DNA of 64,000 nt from Sediminibacterium roseum (GCF_009939005.1 NZ_JAACJS010000015.1:1428325-1492324); one strand, 5' to 3'; positions 17,058 through 26,066 are shown, counted from the first letter of the stretch. Numbers and translations are program-made. The notes: generated from the sequence alone by a model not told the origin.

Positions 17058-18377
17058 TTATCTCCTCAACCCCGGCATCCTTCCCATCGGCATGTTGTTC
17101 ATCATTTTCATCATCTGTTTCATCTGTTCAAACTGCTTCATAAAAGCGTTGATCTCGGCGATGTCTTTGCCGCTGCCCCTGGCGATCCTTTGCTTGCGCG
17201 ATGGCGTGAGCGAATCGGGGTTTGCCCTTTCAAAAGGCGTCATCGAACTGATCATCGCTTCTATGCCTTTGAATGCATCGTCTTTGATGTCGATGTCTTT
17301 CATGGCTTTTCCCACACCCGGTATCATTCCCATGAGGTCTTTCAGGTTACCCATTTTTTTGATCTGCTGCAACTGGTCCATAAAATCCTGGAAATCGAAC
17401 TGGTTCTTGCGGATCTTTTTCTCAAGTTTTTTAGCCTCGGCTTCGTCGTATTGGGCCTGTGCTTTTTCTACCAGGCTGGTGATATCGCCCATCCCGAGGA
17501 TACGCTGCGCCATACGGTCGGGATAGAATACATCCAGCGTATCCATCTTTTCCCCGCTGCTCACAAACTTGATCGGTTTGTTTACCGTGTATTTGATCGA
17601 CAATGCCGCACCTCCCCTTGTATCACCATCCAGTTTGGTAAGCACAACACCGGTAAAATCAAGCCGGTCGTTGAACGCTTTCGCGGTATTTACCGCATCC
17701 TGCCCCGTCATTGAATCCACTACGAAAAGGATTTCCGCAGGGTTAACGGCGGCCTTGATATTGGCAACCTCGGTCATCATCACCTCGTCAACAGCCAATC
17801 GGCCCGCGGTATCGATGATGATCACGTTCTTGTTCCTGGTCTTTGCTTCTTTGATCGCATTCTGCGCGATCTCCACCGGGTTTTTGTTTTCCGGCTCGCT
17901 GTATACATCTACACCCACCTGCCCTGCCAAAACAGTCAGCTGGTCGATCGCCGCCGGGCGATACACATCCGCAGCCACGAGCAAAACGGATTTTGCTTTT
18001 TTGGTCTTTAGATAATTCGCAAGTTTACCTGTGAAAGTTGTTTTACCACTACCCTGCAAACCTGCAATCAGAATGATTGCGGGATTACCCGTTACGTTGA
18101 ATTGCGCCTCTGAACCGCCCATCAGTTCGGTGAGCTCATCCTGCACAATTTTCACCATCAACTGCCCGGGACTGATGGCGTTGATCACTTTTTCACCGGT
18201 TGCTTTCTCTCTTACTTTATCGGTAAACTCTTTTGCGATCTTGAAGTTCACGTCGGCATCGATCAATGCGCGGCGAATGTCTTTTACCGTATTGGCAATA
18301 TTGAGGTCGTTGATCCGCGCTTCGCCTTTGAGGTTTTTAAACGCGGATTCGAGTTTTTCACTGAGGGAATTAAACAT
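17058..18377 (-). CDS. ffh: Signal recognition particle GTPase Ffh
   Basis: A 439-residue protein. N domain, then G domain with P-loop GLQGSGKTTFTGKLA, DVYRPAAIDQL, DTAGRL (G3) and TKLDGDTRGGAALS (G4 region), then the M domain with PGVGKAMKDI and TPFERANPDSLTPSRKQRIARGSG. The C-terminal tail is very Met-rich (MKQFEQMKQMMKMMNNM), as expected for the signal-peptide-binding groove. It targets nascent membrane proteins to FtsY and SecYEG. It belongs to the classical ffh-rpsP-rimM neighbourhood, here interrupted by two DUF1311 genes. Confidence 0.97.
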   Translation of the reverse strand: MFNSLSEKLESAFKNLKGEARINDLNIANTVKDIRRALIDADVNFKIAKEFTDKVREKATGEKVINAISPGQLMVKIVQDELTELMGGSEAQFNVTGNPAIILIAGLQGSGKTTFTGKLANYLKTKKAKSVLLVAADVYRPAAIDQLTVLAGQVGVDVYSEPENKNPVEIAQNAIKEAKTRNKNVIIIDTAGRLAVDEVMMTEVANIKAAVNPAEILFVVDSMTGQDAVNTAKAFNDRLDFTGVVLTKLDGDTRGGAALSIKYTVNKPIKFVSSGEKMDTLDVFYPDRMAQRILGMGDITSLVEKAQAQYDEAEAKKLEKKIRKNQFDFQDFMDQLQQIKKMGNLKDLMGMIPGVGKAMKDIDIKDDAFKGIEAMISSMTPFERANPDSLTPSRKQRIARGSGKDIAEINAFMKQFEQMKQMMKMMNNMPMGRMPGLRR

Positions 18378-18412
18378 GGTTCGCTTGTTTCAGTCTTTCA
18401 AAATAAGGACCG

Positions 18413-18420
18413 CAAATATA
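18413..18420 (-). promoter_or_regulatory. Bacteroidota -7 box (TATATTTG) for ffh
   Basis: Exact TAnnTTTG on the minus strand, 35 bp before the ffh ATG (18377). Confidence 0.45.
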
Positions 18421-18593
18421 GGGATTTACGCTCCCACCGGCCCCTCCCCGCCGCACAAAGTAGCGGCCGGGATAGCGTTTACCCCTGCAAACCTGCGTTC
18501 TTGTTTTCAAATAAAGACGTCACGGAAGACCCCGGCGCCCATTAAATCCCCAAACGCTCTTCCTGGCAGAGAAGACGGGGGTATGCAGAAAAA

Positions 18594-19460
18594 CTATCCC
18601 AAATAGAATCTCAAATGTTTCGACCGGTTTGTGCTCCTCAACTTGTTGATGGCTTTGTCTTTGATCTGCCTCACCCTTTCTCGCGTGAGGTGAAACCGCT
18701 CGCCGATGTCCTCGAGGCTTAGCGGGTGGTCGATGCCGATGCCGAAAAAATAACAAACCACATCTTTCTGCCTGTCGGTAAGCGTCTGCAGGCTCCGTTC
18801 GATCTCCATCCGCAGCGATTCGTGGTGAACCAGCTGTTCATCGGTGCGCTCGGCATTGGGGTTTTCCATCATGTCCATAAGCGTACCGTCTTCGCCTTCC
18901 GACAGCGGTGTATCCATGCTTACATGGCGAAAACCCACGCTCATGGTGGCCGTAACTTCTTCTATGCTGATGTCTAATAAAGTGGCGAGTTCCTCCGGTG
19001 TTGGTTCGCGTTCGTATTCCTGCTCCAGTTGCTGGTAGGCCCTGCTGATGCGGTTGGTCAATCCCACCTTGTTCAAAGGCAAACGAACAATGCGGCTCTG
19101 TTCGGCGAGCGACTGCAGGATGCTTTGCCTGATCCACCATACGGCATAGGAGATGAATTTGAAACCACGCGTTTCATCAAAACGCAATGCGGCTTTGATC
19201 AGGCCGAGATTGCCCTCGTTGATGAGGTCGGGGAGCGTGAGCCCCTGGTTCTGGTACTGCTTGGCAACAGACACCACGAAACGGAGATTGGCCTTGATGA
19301 GCCTGTCGAGCGCCAACTGGTCGCCCTCCCGGATGCGCATCGCAAGCTGCACCTCTTCATCAGGTTTGATGAGCTCTACTTTCCCTATTTCCTGCAGGTA
19401 TTTGTCGAGACTTTGCGACTCGCGGTTGGTAATAGACTTCGTTATTTTGAGTTGGCGCAT
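18594..19460 (-). CDS. rpoD: Primary sigma factor RpoD (short Bacteroidota form)
   Basis: A 288-residue sigma-70. It lacks region 1.1 and the non-conserved insert, as usual in Bacteroidota. Region 1.2 begins with MRQLKITKSITNRESQSLDKY. Region 2 includes DLINEGNLGLIKAALRFDETRGFKF and ISYAVWWIRQSI. Region 3 and region 4 (LTDRQKDVVCYFFGIG, LEDIGERFHLTRERVRQIKDKA) follow. It directs RNA polymerase to the TTTG/TAnnTTTG promoters seen throughout the window. The start at 19460 matches the conserved family N-terminus; 19466 is two codons upstream. Confidence 0.96.
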   Translation of the reverse strand: MRQLKITKSITNRESQSLDKYLQEIGKVELIKPDEEVQLAMRIREGDQLALDRLIKANLRFVVSVAKQYQNQGLTLPDLINEGNLGLIKAALRFDETRGFKFISYAVWWIRQSILQSLAEQSRIVRLPLNKVGLTNRISRAYQQLEQEYEREPTPEELATLLDISIEEVTATMSVGFRHVSMDTPLSEGEDGTLMDMMENPNAERTDEQLVHHESLRMEIERSLQTLTDRQKDVVCYFFGIGIDHPLSLEDIGERFHLTRERVRQIKDKAINKLRSTNRSKHLRFYLG

Positions 19461-19767
19461 ACTCATAATAAACAGTTTTGGTTGTATAGTAGTTATGGTA
19501 AAAAACCGCGGTGGTTGGGCCACTCAGAAAAAACAATACGCCACACGATCACCCGTAGAGCAATTTAACAAATTCCGAAAACTTATCAAAAAAAAGATTT
19601 TTGTGCAACCAATTGAAAAACAATGTTTTAACATGGATATTTTTTAGCCTCCTTTAATAATTCATCCGAACGGTATGCCATTGTCAAAAAAACATTTGGA
19701 AGCGAAGGATTATTTAATATTATTGCAGGCTTACGAAAGCGATTGCTCGTAAGTAAAAGAGATTGTA
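19461..19767. other. 307-bp divergent intergenic region (rpoD / START-like gene)
   Basis: AT-rich gap containing the promoter regions of rpoD (minus) and the START-like gene (plus). I found no exact TAnnTTTG for either gene, no terminator, and no convincing small gene. Confidence 0.5.
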
Positions 19768-20154
19768 ATGAGTAAGAAGCAACTATTTACGTTAGAGTTT
19801 CCAGTCAGATGTTCACCAACCATTTTATACGAATTTTTAGCCACGCCCGCAGGTTTACAGGAATGGTTCGCAGATAAAGTTGACGAATGGGAGAATGTTT
19901 ACAGCTTTTCATGGAACGGGGGAACACCGGATAAGGCCGATGTTCTCGACAAAGAAGAAGATAAATTCATCCGCTTTCACTGGCAGCACAGCGATAAAAA
20001 CGAATATTTCGAGTTCCGCATAGAAAAAACGGAGATCTCAAACCAAACGATCCTCGTGATCAAAGATTTTGCCGAGAAAAACGAGATCAAAGACCAGAGC
20101 CAGCTTTGGGGTTACCAGATCAAGGACCTGTTTCACAGGCTGGGAGGAGCGTAA
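19768..20154 (+). CDS. START-like / SRPBCC-fold protein
   Basis: A 128-residue protein. The pattern FTLEFPVRCSPTILYEFLATPAGLQEWFADKVD is that of the helix-grip (START/SRPBCC) fold with its LQEWFA motif. It ends with a C-terminal helix (QLWGYQIKDLFHRLGG). Such proteins bind hydrophobic ligands in a central cavity. This small subtype is widespread in Bacteroidota and its ligand is unknown. No signal peptide. It ends at a terminator. Confidence 0.8.
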   Translation: MSKKQLFTLEFPVRCSPTILYEFLATPAGLQEWFADKVDEWENVYSFSWNGGTPDKADVLDKEEDKFIRFHWQHSDKNEYFEFRIEKTEISNQTILVIKDFAEKNEIKDQSQLWGYQIKDLFHRLGGA

Positions 20155-20190
20155 GCGCCCGCGGTATCAGATCATGATAAAAATACCAGT

Positions 20191-20225
20191 AAGCGATGTG
20201 CGGTTTGTTCCCACATCGCTTTTTT
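20191..20225 (+). terminator. Intrinsic terminator of the START-like gene
   Basis: A 10-bp stem (20191-20200 with 20212-20221), 11-nt loop and six T (20220-20225). The next gene is convergent and ends at 20244. Confidence 0.85.
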
Positions 20226-20243
20226 GTTTCCTCGACCAACACA

Positions 20244-20843
20244 TCATTCAAAACGAAGCGCTTCCAGGATCTCTGCAAAAGAACGCTCATAAAATTCAGG
20301 CAATGCGTGCCAGTCTGTGAGCGGGATCTTTTTAGCAAGTTTGATGAAAGGCCTTTCTTCGAACCGGAGTGCAGTGCCTTCAGTTACCGGCACATAATTG
20401 TCTGCGCGGAAATGATGTTGCCAGGCATCCCCATTAATACAGGTGTACCAGCCCTCCGAAGGTTTGTTCGCAAAATAGTTCAAAGCACCCGGGCCATATT
20501 GTTCCGCAAAACGCCCGGATAACTGCAGCGTAATACTGCAGAAATTTCCCCACCAGAAAAAACTGCGGATGGCGAATGTGTCTGTATGTGTAAAATGCCG
20601 CGGCTGGTCGAGCATTACCCACGGCAGCCCCTCGTACTGGTCGCCTTTTGCGATCTTGGCCGAAGCAAGATCGACGCCGCGGGCGTTAAAGGATTGTTCT
20701 TTCAGTTGTGCCGTATACGCCTGGCTAAGTTCCCCGAAAAGCGTGTACACTTTGCCTATGATGGCGTTCTTTGTTAAAATCCAATCACTATTGTTCACCA
20801 ATTCGAGTTCCTTTGGCGAAAGCGTTACTTTTGCAGGGCTCAT
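20244..20843 (-). CDS. Conserved-looking hypothetical protein
   Basis: A 199-residue soluble protein with no signal peptide or membrane segment. I do not recognise a family. It is rich in aromatic residues in the middle (FFWWGNFCSITLQLSG, WYTCINGDAWQHHFRADNYVPV). The ATG at 20843 is preferred over a TTG just upstream. It is divergent from the LptF/G gene, whose -7 box (20826-20833) lies inside this coding region, so the two starts are tightly packed. No function can be assigned. Confidence 0.65.
   Translation of the reverse strand: MSPAKVTLSPKELELVNNSDWILTKNAIIGKVYTLFGELSQAYTAQLKEQSFNARGVDLASAKIAKGDQYEGLPWVMLDQPRHFTHTDTFAIRSFFWWGNFCSITLQLSGRFAEQYGPGALNYFANKPSEGWYTCINGDAWQHHFRADNYVPVTEGTALRFEERPFIKLAKKIPLTDWHALPEFYERSFAEILEALRFE
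20826..20833 (+). promoter_or_regulatory. Bacteroidota -7 box (TACTTTTG) for the LptF/G gene
   Basis: Exact TAnnTTTG, 34 bp before the GTG at 20868 and inside the first codons of the divergent gene. Confidence 0.5.
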
Positions 20844-20867
20844 CAAACAATATTAAGAAAGGACAAA

Positions 20868-22316
20868 GTGATAAAAAAACTTGATATACTCATCATCCGT
20901 TCGTTTATCGGCCCTTTCATCGGTGCATTTGCCATTTCCCTTTTTGTTCTTACCATGCAGTTCTTCTGGTTGTGGATCGACGATTTTGTAGGGAAAGGCC
21001 TTGACCTTTTTACCATTTTAAGACTGGTTGGCTTTGTGGCCATCACCTGCGTTCCGCTGGCATTGCCGCTCGCGCTGCTGTTCTCTTCCATCATGAGTTT
21101 TGGCAACCTGGGAGAAAGCTTCGAACTTGTTGCCATCAAAGCAGCCGGTATCCCGTTGTCGCGTTTCATGCGGCCACTGGTGATCGTTACTGTTTTCATC
21201 AGCGGATGCGCCTTCCTTTTTGCCAATAACATCATACCGTATTCCAACCTGCAGTTGTCTACCCTCAAATACGACATCATCCGCACCAAACCCGCGATGG
21301 ATATCAAGGAAGGCGTTTTTTATGATAAGATCGATGGCTATGTCATCAAGCTTGGCAAAAAAGAAAAGAACGACACCATCATTCACGATGTGATCATATT
21401 TGAGAAGAAACCCGGCGTTGGGCTGCAAGACAATATGCTGATGGCCGAACGTGGTGTGATGCGTGTGGGCAGGGACAATAAATTCCTTGAATTCATTTTA
21501 AGGAACGGCTGGCGCTACGAAGAGAAAGGCGCGCGCGGCACAACGAATACAGAATTTACCCGCACCCATTTCAAAGAATACAAAAAGCTGCTGGATATGC
21601 GCGGGTTTGGATTGGAGCGAACCGGCGACAGCTCCTTCTACGACCCCAGGATGCTGAGCATACGCCAGTTGAATTACGCCATCGATTCCTTGCAGAACAA
21701 AGACACGTTGTACAAACAACGAACCTCACGCGAGCTGGCTCCGTATTTCCGCTTTCTGCGGTATATCGATACAGGGTGGACAAAAGTTGACACTGCCAGG
21801 ATCAGGAAAGTAAAATCATTCAACGAACTAGTACCCGACTCGCTGAAATCGGATTTTGCCAACAGCGCACAGGGGTTGATCGCCACAACAAAAGGCAATA
21901 TCAGCGTTCTGGTAACGGATTACAACGAAAAGATGAAATCGATGCGTTACCACGAGATCGAATGGCACAGGAAGCTTACGCTTTCGGCGGCCTGTCTTGT
22001 ATTGCTGCTGATCGGCGCACCGCTGGGGTCCATCATACGCAAAGGGGGGTTGGGATTGCCGCTGGTATTTGCGATCGTGTTCTTTGTGATCTTCCACCTC
22101 TTCAACACGTTTGGCGAAAAGTTTGTGAAATCCGAGCAAACAAGCGCATTTGCGGGTATGTGGCTCTCTACATTCATCCTCATACCGATAGGCATCTTTC
22201 TCACCTTTAAGGCGATGCGCGATTCACAATTATTTAACCAGGAATTCTATTACCGCACTTTCAAAGTATTGCGGAGATTTTTGGCTAATTTTAGGTTCGG
22301 TAAAAAATCATCCTAA
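20868..22316 (+). CDS. LptF/LptG-family (YjgP/YjgQ) permease of lipopolysaccharide export
   Basis: A 482-residue membrane protein starting at GTG. Three N-terminal transmembrane helices (about residues 12-33, 50-75 and 100-120), a long periplasmic domain (about 130-365) and three C-terminal helices (about 370-460) give the LptF/G topology. The motifs GNLGESFELVAIKAAGIPLSRFM and APLGSIIRKGGLGLPLVFAIVFFV are characteristic. With LptB and LptC it extracts LPS or lipooligosaccharide from the inner membrane. LptF and LptG are paralogues and cannot be told apart here. The superoxide dismutase gene starts 10 bp later, so the two are probably cotranscribed. Confidence 0.9.
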   Translation: MIKKLDILIIRSFIGPFIGAFAISLFVLTMQFFWLWIDDFVGKGLDLFTILRLVGFVAITCVPLALPLALLFSSIMSFGNLGESFELVAIKAAGIPLSRFMRPLVIVTVFISGCAFLFANNIIPYSNLQLSTLKYDIIRTKPAMDIKEGVFYDKIDGYVIKLGKKEKNDTIIHDVIIFEKKPGVGLQDNMLMAERGVMRVGRDNKFLEFILRNGWRYEEKGARGTTNTEFTRTHFKEYKKLLDMRGFGLERTGDSSFYDPRMLSIRQLNYAIDSLQNKDTLYKQRTSRELAPYFRFLRYIDTGWTKVDTARIRKVKSFNELVPDSLKSDFANSAQGLIATTKGNISVLVTDYNEKMKSMRYHEIEWHRKLTLSAACLVLLLIGAPLGSIIRKGGLGLPLVFAIVFFVIFHLFNTFGEKFVKSEQTSAFAGMWLSTFILIPIGIFLTFKAMRDSQLFNQEFYYRTFKVLRRFLANFRFGKKSS

Positions 22317-22326
22317 ATCTTATTGT

Positions 22327-23058
22327 ATGAATAACCATGACAACAGTCGCCGCGCGTTTATCAAAACCACGGGCAAAGCCGGCATTGGCGCGGCCATTGC
22401 TTCCACCATTTTACCTTCGCTGGTAACTGCGGGGCCCTTAACGGTTGAAACTTCTTTCGCACAACAACCCCTGCCCTACCCATATACGGCGCTTGAACCG
22501 GTGATCGATGCGATGACGATGGAGATCCACTACAGCAAACACGCCGCGGCCTACGCAAAAAACCTTGCGGATGAACTGGCCGAAAAAAAGATTGATACAA
22601 ACGCAAACAAACTGGAAGATCTTCTTCGCAATGTTTCAAAATATTCCGCCAAACTGCGCAACAACGGTGGCGGGCATTACAACCACGAGCTGTTCTGGCA
22701 ATGCATGAAACCCGGGATAGCAGGTGTTCCGCAGGGAAAACTGGCCGCGGCGATCAACCAGCATTTTGGTTCATACGAAGCGTTCAAAACACAGTTCACC
22801 GATGCGGGCAAGAACCGTTTCGGCAGCGGATGGGCATGGCTGGTGATGACGCCCGATAAAAAACTCGTTGTATCCTCAACCCCCAACCAGGACAACCCGC
22901 TCATGGATGTTGCCGAAGTAAAAGGCACCCCATTGCTGGGCCTCGATGTTTGGGAACACGCTTACTATCTCAAATACCAGAACAAACGCCCCGACTACAT
23001 CAACAACTGGTGGAACGTGGTGAACTGGGATTTTGTGGGCAGGCGTCTTGAGATGTAA
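22327..23058 (+). CDS. Superoxide dismutase (Fe/Mn) with Tat signal peptide
   Basis: A 243-residue protein. The N-terminus contains a twin-arginine motif SRRAFIK (Arg8-Arg9) followed by a hydrophobic stretch and an Ala-rich region, so it should be exported folded with its metal. The mature domain has all SOD ligands: His in MEIHYSKH, His in GGGHYNHELFW, Asp in LGLDVWEHAYY and the His two turns later. It converts superoxide to oxygen and hydrogen peroxide, here most likely in the periplasm. Fe versus Mn cannot be decided by eye. It follows the LptF/G gene by 10 bp. Confidence 0.93.
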   Translation: MNNHDNSRRAFIKTTGKAGIGAAIASTILPSLVTAGPLTVETSFAQQPLPYPYTALEPVIDAMTMEIHYSKHAAAYAKNLADELAEKKIDTNANKLEDLLRNVSKYSAKLRNNGGGHYNHELFWQCMKPGIAGVPQGKLAAAINQHFGSYEAFKTQFTDAGKNRFGSGWAWLVMTPDKKLVVSSTPNQDNPLMDVAEVKGTPLLGLDVWEHAYYLKYQNKRPDYINNWWNVVNWDFVGRRLEM

Positions 23059-23118
23059 ATTTTTGGACGATGGTTCATAGCCGATGTACTATGGATCACC
23101 AACACAAAACAAAAGCTT

Positions 23119-23529
23119 ATGAAAACGACAACAAAATGGGTCGAGGCCCTAGCCTTCGACGCAACAGCAGATAGCGGCCACACCGTTCGTATTGATACGT
23201 CTGTAGAAGGCGGCGGGTTGGGCAGCGGTATGAACCCGAAAAAAATGGTGCTCGGCGCCTTGAGCGCCTGCAGCGGAATGGATGTAGTGGAAGTATTGAA
23301 GAAAATGAAAGTGGCATTTACCAAACTCGAGATAGAAGCCGAAGCGGAGCAGACAGAAGAGCATCCGAAAGTTTACAAATCGATTGAAATGGTTTACAAA
23401 GTGGATGCAAAAGAAGAGGACCTCGACAAAGTAAAACGCGCCGTATCCTTATCGCAGGAAAAATATTGCGGCGTATCTGCCATGCTTGCAAAACATTGCC
23501 CGATCAATTATACCATTGAGTTGATCTGA
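23119..23529 (+). CDS. OsmC-family protein
   Basis: A 136-residue protein with the OsmC/Ohr fold. The two reactive cysteines are in LSACSGMDVVEVLKK and EKYCGVSAMLAKHCP. Family members reduce organic hydroperoxides with a Cys-Cys pair. This short YhfA-like subtype is often of unknown substrate. Its position after an exported superoxide dismutase fits oxidative defence, though a 60-bp gap separates them. No signal peptide. Confidence 0.85.
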   Translation: MKTTTKWVEALAFDATADSGHTVRIDTSVEGGGLGSGMNPKKMVLGALSACSGMDVVEVLKKMKVAFTKLEIEAEAEQTEEHPKVYKSIEMVYKVDAKEEDLDKVKRAVSLSQEKYCGVSAMLAKHCPINYTIELI

Positions 23530-23557
23530 TAATGGCTGCACCCTAACTCAAAAGAAC

Positions 23558-23576
23558 GCTAGCGCTAAAAGCTAGC
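23558..23576. repeat. Short inverted repeat after the OsmC gene
   Basis: GCTAGC (23558-23563) and GCTAGC (23571-23576) around a 7-nt loop, 28 bp after the stop. There is no U tract. It could be a weak terminator or simply low-complexity sequence. Confidence 0.3.
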
Positions 23577-23595
23577 AGCCAAAGGCTTTCCCACG

Positions 23596-24579
23596 ATGCA
23601 GGCTTCCAGACAAAATTTCCGCGTACAGCTTTGGATCACGGTCCTGAGCGTGGTGTTGTTCCTCACAAAGATCATCGCCTACCAGTTTACGCACTCACTC
23701 GCCATTTTAACGGATGCGCTGGAAAGCATTGTGAATGTGATAGCAGGATTCATCGGCCTATATAGTTTGTATGTGGCTGGCAAGCCGCGCGACATCGATC
23801 ATCCTTATGGGCATGGGAAAGCAGAATTTGTTTCAGCCGCGGTTGAAGGTGCGCTGATCGTTGCTGCGGGCATCATGATCATTTATGAAACAGTGATCAA
23901 TTTCCTGCAGAACAACCCCATCCAGAAACTGGATACCGGTTTGATACTGGTGGGCATTACCGCGGTGATCAATTTCATCGCGGGTACGATCTGTTACCGC
24001 ATCGGCAAAAAAAACACATCGCTCGCCTTGCAGGCGAGTGGAAAGCATTTGCAGGTAGATACCTATTCAACACTTGGCATCATTGCAGGGCTTGTTGTGA
24101 TACTGGTTACCGATATGTACTGGCTCGACCGCGTGATTGCCTTAGGCATGGCGGTATTTATCGTTTATAATGGTTACAAGATCATCCGCGCCTCGCTTGC
24201 CGGGATTATGGATGAGGCCGATATGCAATTGCTCAACCGCTTCATCACCGTTCTTAACGAACACCGGCGCGCCAACTGGATAGACCTTCACAATTTACGC
24301 GTGATCAAATACGGACCGCTGCTGCACATTGATTGCCACCTTACCGTGCCCTGGTACCTGAATGTTCACGAGGCACACCTGGAGATCGATGAACTGGAAC
24401 TGCTCATCAAAAACAATTTCGGCGATGCCATCGAACTGTTTGTGCATACCGATGGCTGCCTCCCCTTCAGTTGCACCATCTGCACCAAAAACGACTGCCC
24501 CGTTCGCCAGCAACCCATGAAAGCAAGAATGGAATGGACCTTAAAGGATATTATTTCGAACGAGAAACACCGATTGTAG
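23596..24579 (+). CDS. Cation diffusion facilitator (CDF) metal efflux transporter
   Basis: A 327-residue protein with five or six N-terminal transmembrane helices (from about residue 10 to 200) and a cytoplasmic C-terminal domain. ILTDALESIVNV in helix 2 and DIDHPYGHGKAEFVSAAVEG are CDF metal-site and loop motifs. It exports Zn, Mn, Fe or similar divalent ions against protons. The C-terminus has a cysteine cluster of the form C-x4-C-x2-C-x4-C (GCLPFSCTICTKNDC) that could act as a metal sensor. The metal specificity cannot be read. Confidence 0.92.
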   Translation: MQASRQNFRVQLWITVLSVVLFLTKIIAYQFTHSLAILTDALESIVNVIAGFIGLYSLYVAGKPRDIDHPYGHGKAEFVSAAVEGALIVAAGIMIIYETVINFLQNNPIQKLDTGLILVGITAVINFIAGTICYRIGKKNTSLALQASGKHLQVDTYSTLGIIAGLVVILVTDMYWLDRVIALGMAVFIVYNGYKIIRASLAGIMDEADMQLLNRFITVLNEHRRANWIDLHNLRVIKYGPLLHIDCHLTVPWYLNVHEAHLEIDELELLIKNNFGDAIELFVHTDGCLPFSCTICTKNDCPVRQQPMKARMEWTLKDIISNEKHRL

Positions 24580-24666
24580 GTTCATAGCCTGAATGCACCG
24601 GTACAGTAAGAAAGCATTGACTCCCCAAAACGAGGCTGCAACGCATGCAGCTAACAGCGAACCGCT

Positions 24667-24674
24667 TATCTTTG
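24667..24674 (+). promoter_or_regulatory. Bacteroidota -7 box (TATCTTTG) for the M20 dipeptidase
   Basis: Exact TAnnTTTG, 18 bp before the ATG at 24693. Confidence 0.55.
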
Positions 24675-24692
24675 CACCCTAAATTTGAAACA

Positions 24693-26066
24693 ATGAAGGC
24701 TTGGAAAGAATACCAGGAACAAAACAAGGATCGTTTCTTAAATGAGTTGCTCGATCTGTTGCGCATACCAAGTGTAAGTGCGCGCAGTGAGCACAAAGAT
24801 GATATGACGCGTTGCGCCGAAGCGGTTAAACAGCGTTTGCTGGAAGCAGGCGCCGATACCGTAACCATCTATCCAACCGACGGTCACCCGGTTGTGTATG
24901 GAGAAAAGATCATCGATCCTTCCAAACCTACCATACTGGTGTACGGGCATTACGACGTTCAGCCCGCCGACCCGCTCGAACTCTGGAACAGCGGCCCTTT
25001 TGATCCGGTGATCAAAGACGGGAAAATATATGCACGCGGTTCCTGCGACGACAAAGGGCAATTCTACATGCACGTGAAGGCATTGGAAACAATGACCCGC
25101 ACCAATACCCTGCAGGCCAACGTGAAATTCTGCATCGAGGGCGAAGAAGAAGTGGGAAGCCCGAACCTGGCCACATTTGTTAAGGCCAACAAAGAACTGC
25201 TGAAAGCAGATGTGATCCTCATCAGCGATACTTCCATGTTAAGCATGGAAACACCGTCGATAGATATCGGCGTGCGCGGGTTGAGCTACATCGAGGTTGA
25301 GGTAACCGGCCCTAACCGCGACCTGCACAGCGGCGTGTATGGCGGCGCAGTTGCAAACCCTGTAACCATGCTTGCCAAAATGATCGCATCCTGCCACGAT
25401 GAAAACAACCACATCACCATCCCGGGTTTTTACGACGATGTTGTGGAGTCAACCCCCGAAGAAAGGGCAAAAATGGCACAGGCTCCGTTCGACGAAGAAG
25501 CATACAAAAAAGACCTCGGCATCAACAGTCTCTGGGGCGAAAAAGGCTATACCACCAATGAAAGAACGGGCATACGCCCTACATTGGAGGTGAATGGCAT
25601 ATGGGGCGGTTATACAGGAGAAGGCGCAAAAACAGTTTTGCCATCAAAAGCGTTTGCAAAGATCTCCTGCAGGCTGGTTCCCAACCAGTCGTCGGTTAAG
25701 ATGACGGAAAAGATCCTCAGCTATTTCAAAAGCATCGCACCGGCAGGCGTTACCGTAAAAGCGGAAGAGCACCATGGCGGCGAACCCTATATGACGCCGA
25801 TCGATTCGAACGCATACAAAGCGGCGGCAAAAGCCATACATGCAACTTTTGGAAAGGACCCGATACCCGTACGCGGCGGAGGAAGCATTCCGATCTGTGC
25901 ATTGTTTGAAAAAGAACTCGGCATAAAGATCGTTTTCATGGGCTTTGGCCTCGACAGCGATAACCTGCACAGCCCGAATGAAAAATACGATCTCTTTAAT
26001 TTTTACAAAGGCATTGAAACGATACCTTATTTCCACCAGTTCTTTGCTGAAATGAAAAACAGTTAG
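24693..26066 (+). CDS. M20-family dipeptidase (CNDP/carnosinase-like)
   Basis: A 457-residue cytosolic-type metallopeptidase. Metal ligands and catalytic residues are in LVYGHYDVQP (His86, Asp88), RGSCDDKG (Asp119), EGEEEVGS (Glu151-152) and ISDTSM. The lid domain carries RDLHSGVYGGAVANP, typical of the CNDP-like branch. It releases amino acids from dipeptides with one or two Zn or Mn ions. The start at 24693 is supported by the preceding -7 box; an in-frame upstream start would read through the promoter. Confidence 0.92.
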   Translation: MKAWKEYQEQNKDRFLNELLDLLRIPSVSARSEHKDDMTRCAEAVKQRLLEAGADTVTIYPTDGHPVVYGEKIIDPSKPTILVYGHYDVQPADPLELWNSGPFDPVIKDGKIYARGSCDDKGQFYMHVKALETMTRTNTLQANVKFCIEGEEEVGSPNLATFVKANKELLKADVILISDTSMLSMETPSIDIGVRGLSYIEVEVTGPNRDLHSGVYGGAVANPVTMLAKMIASCHDENNHITIPGFYDDVVESTPEERAKMAQAPFDEEAYKKDLGINSLWGEKGYTTNERTGIRPTLEVNGIWGGYTGEGAKTVLPSKAFAKISCRLVPNQSSVKMTEKILSYFKSIAPAGVTVKAEEHHGGEPYMTPIDSNAYKAAAKAIHATFGKDPIPVRGGGSIPICALFEKELGIKIVFMGFGLDSDNLHSPNEKYDLFNFYKGIETIPYFHQFFAEMKNS

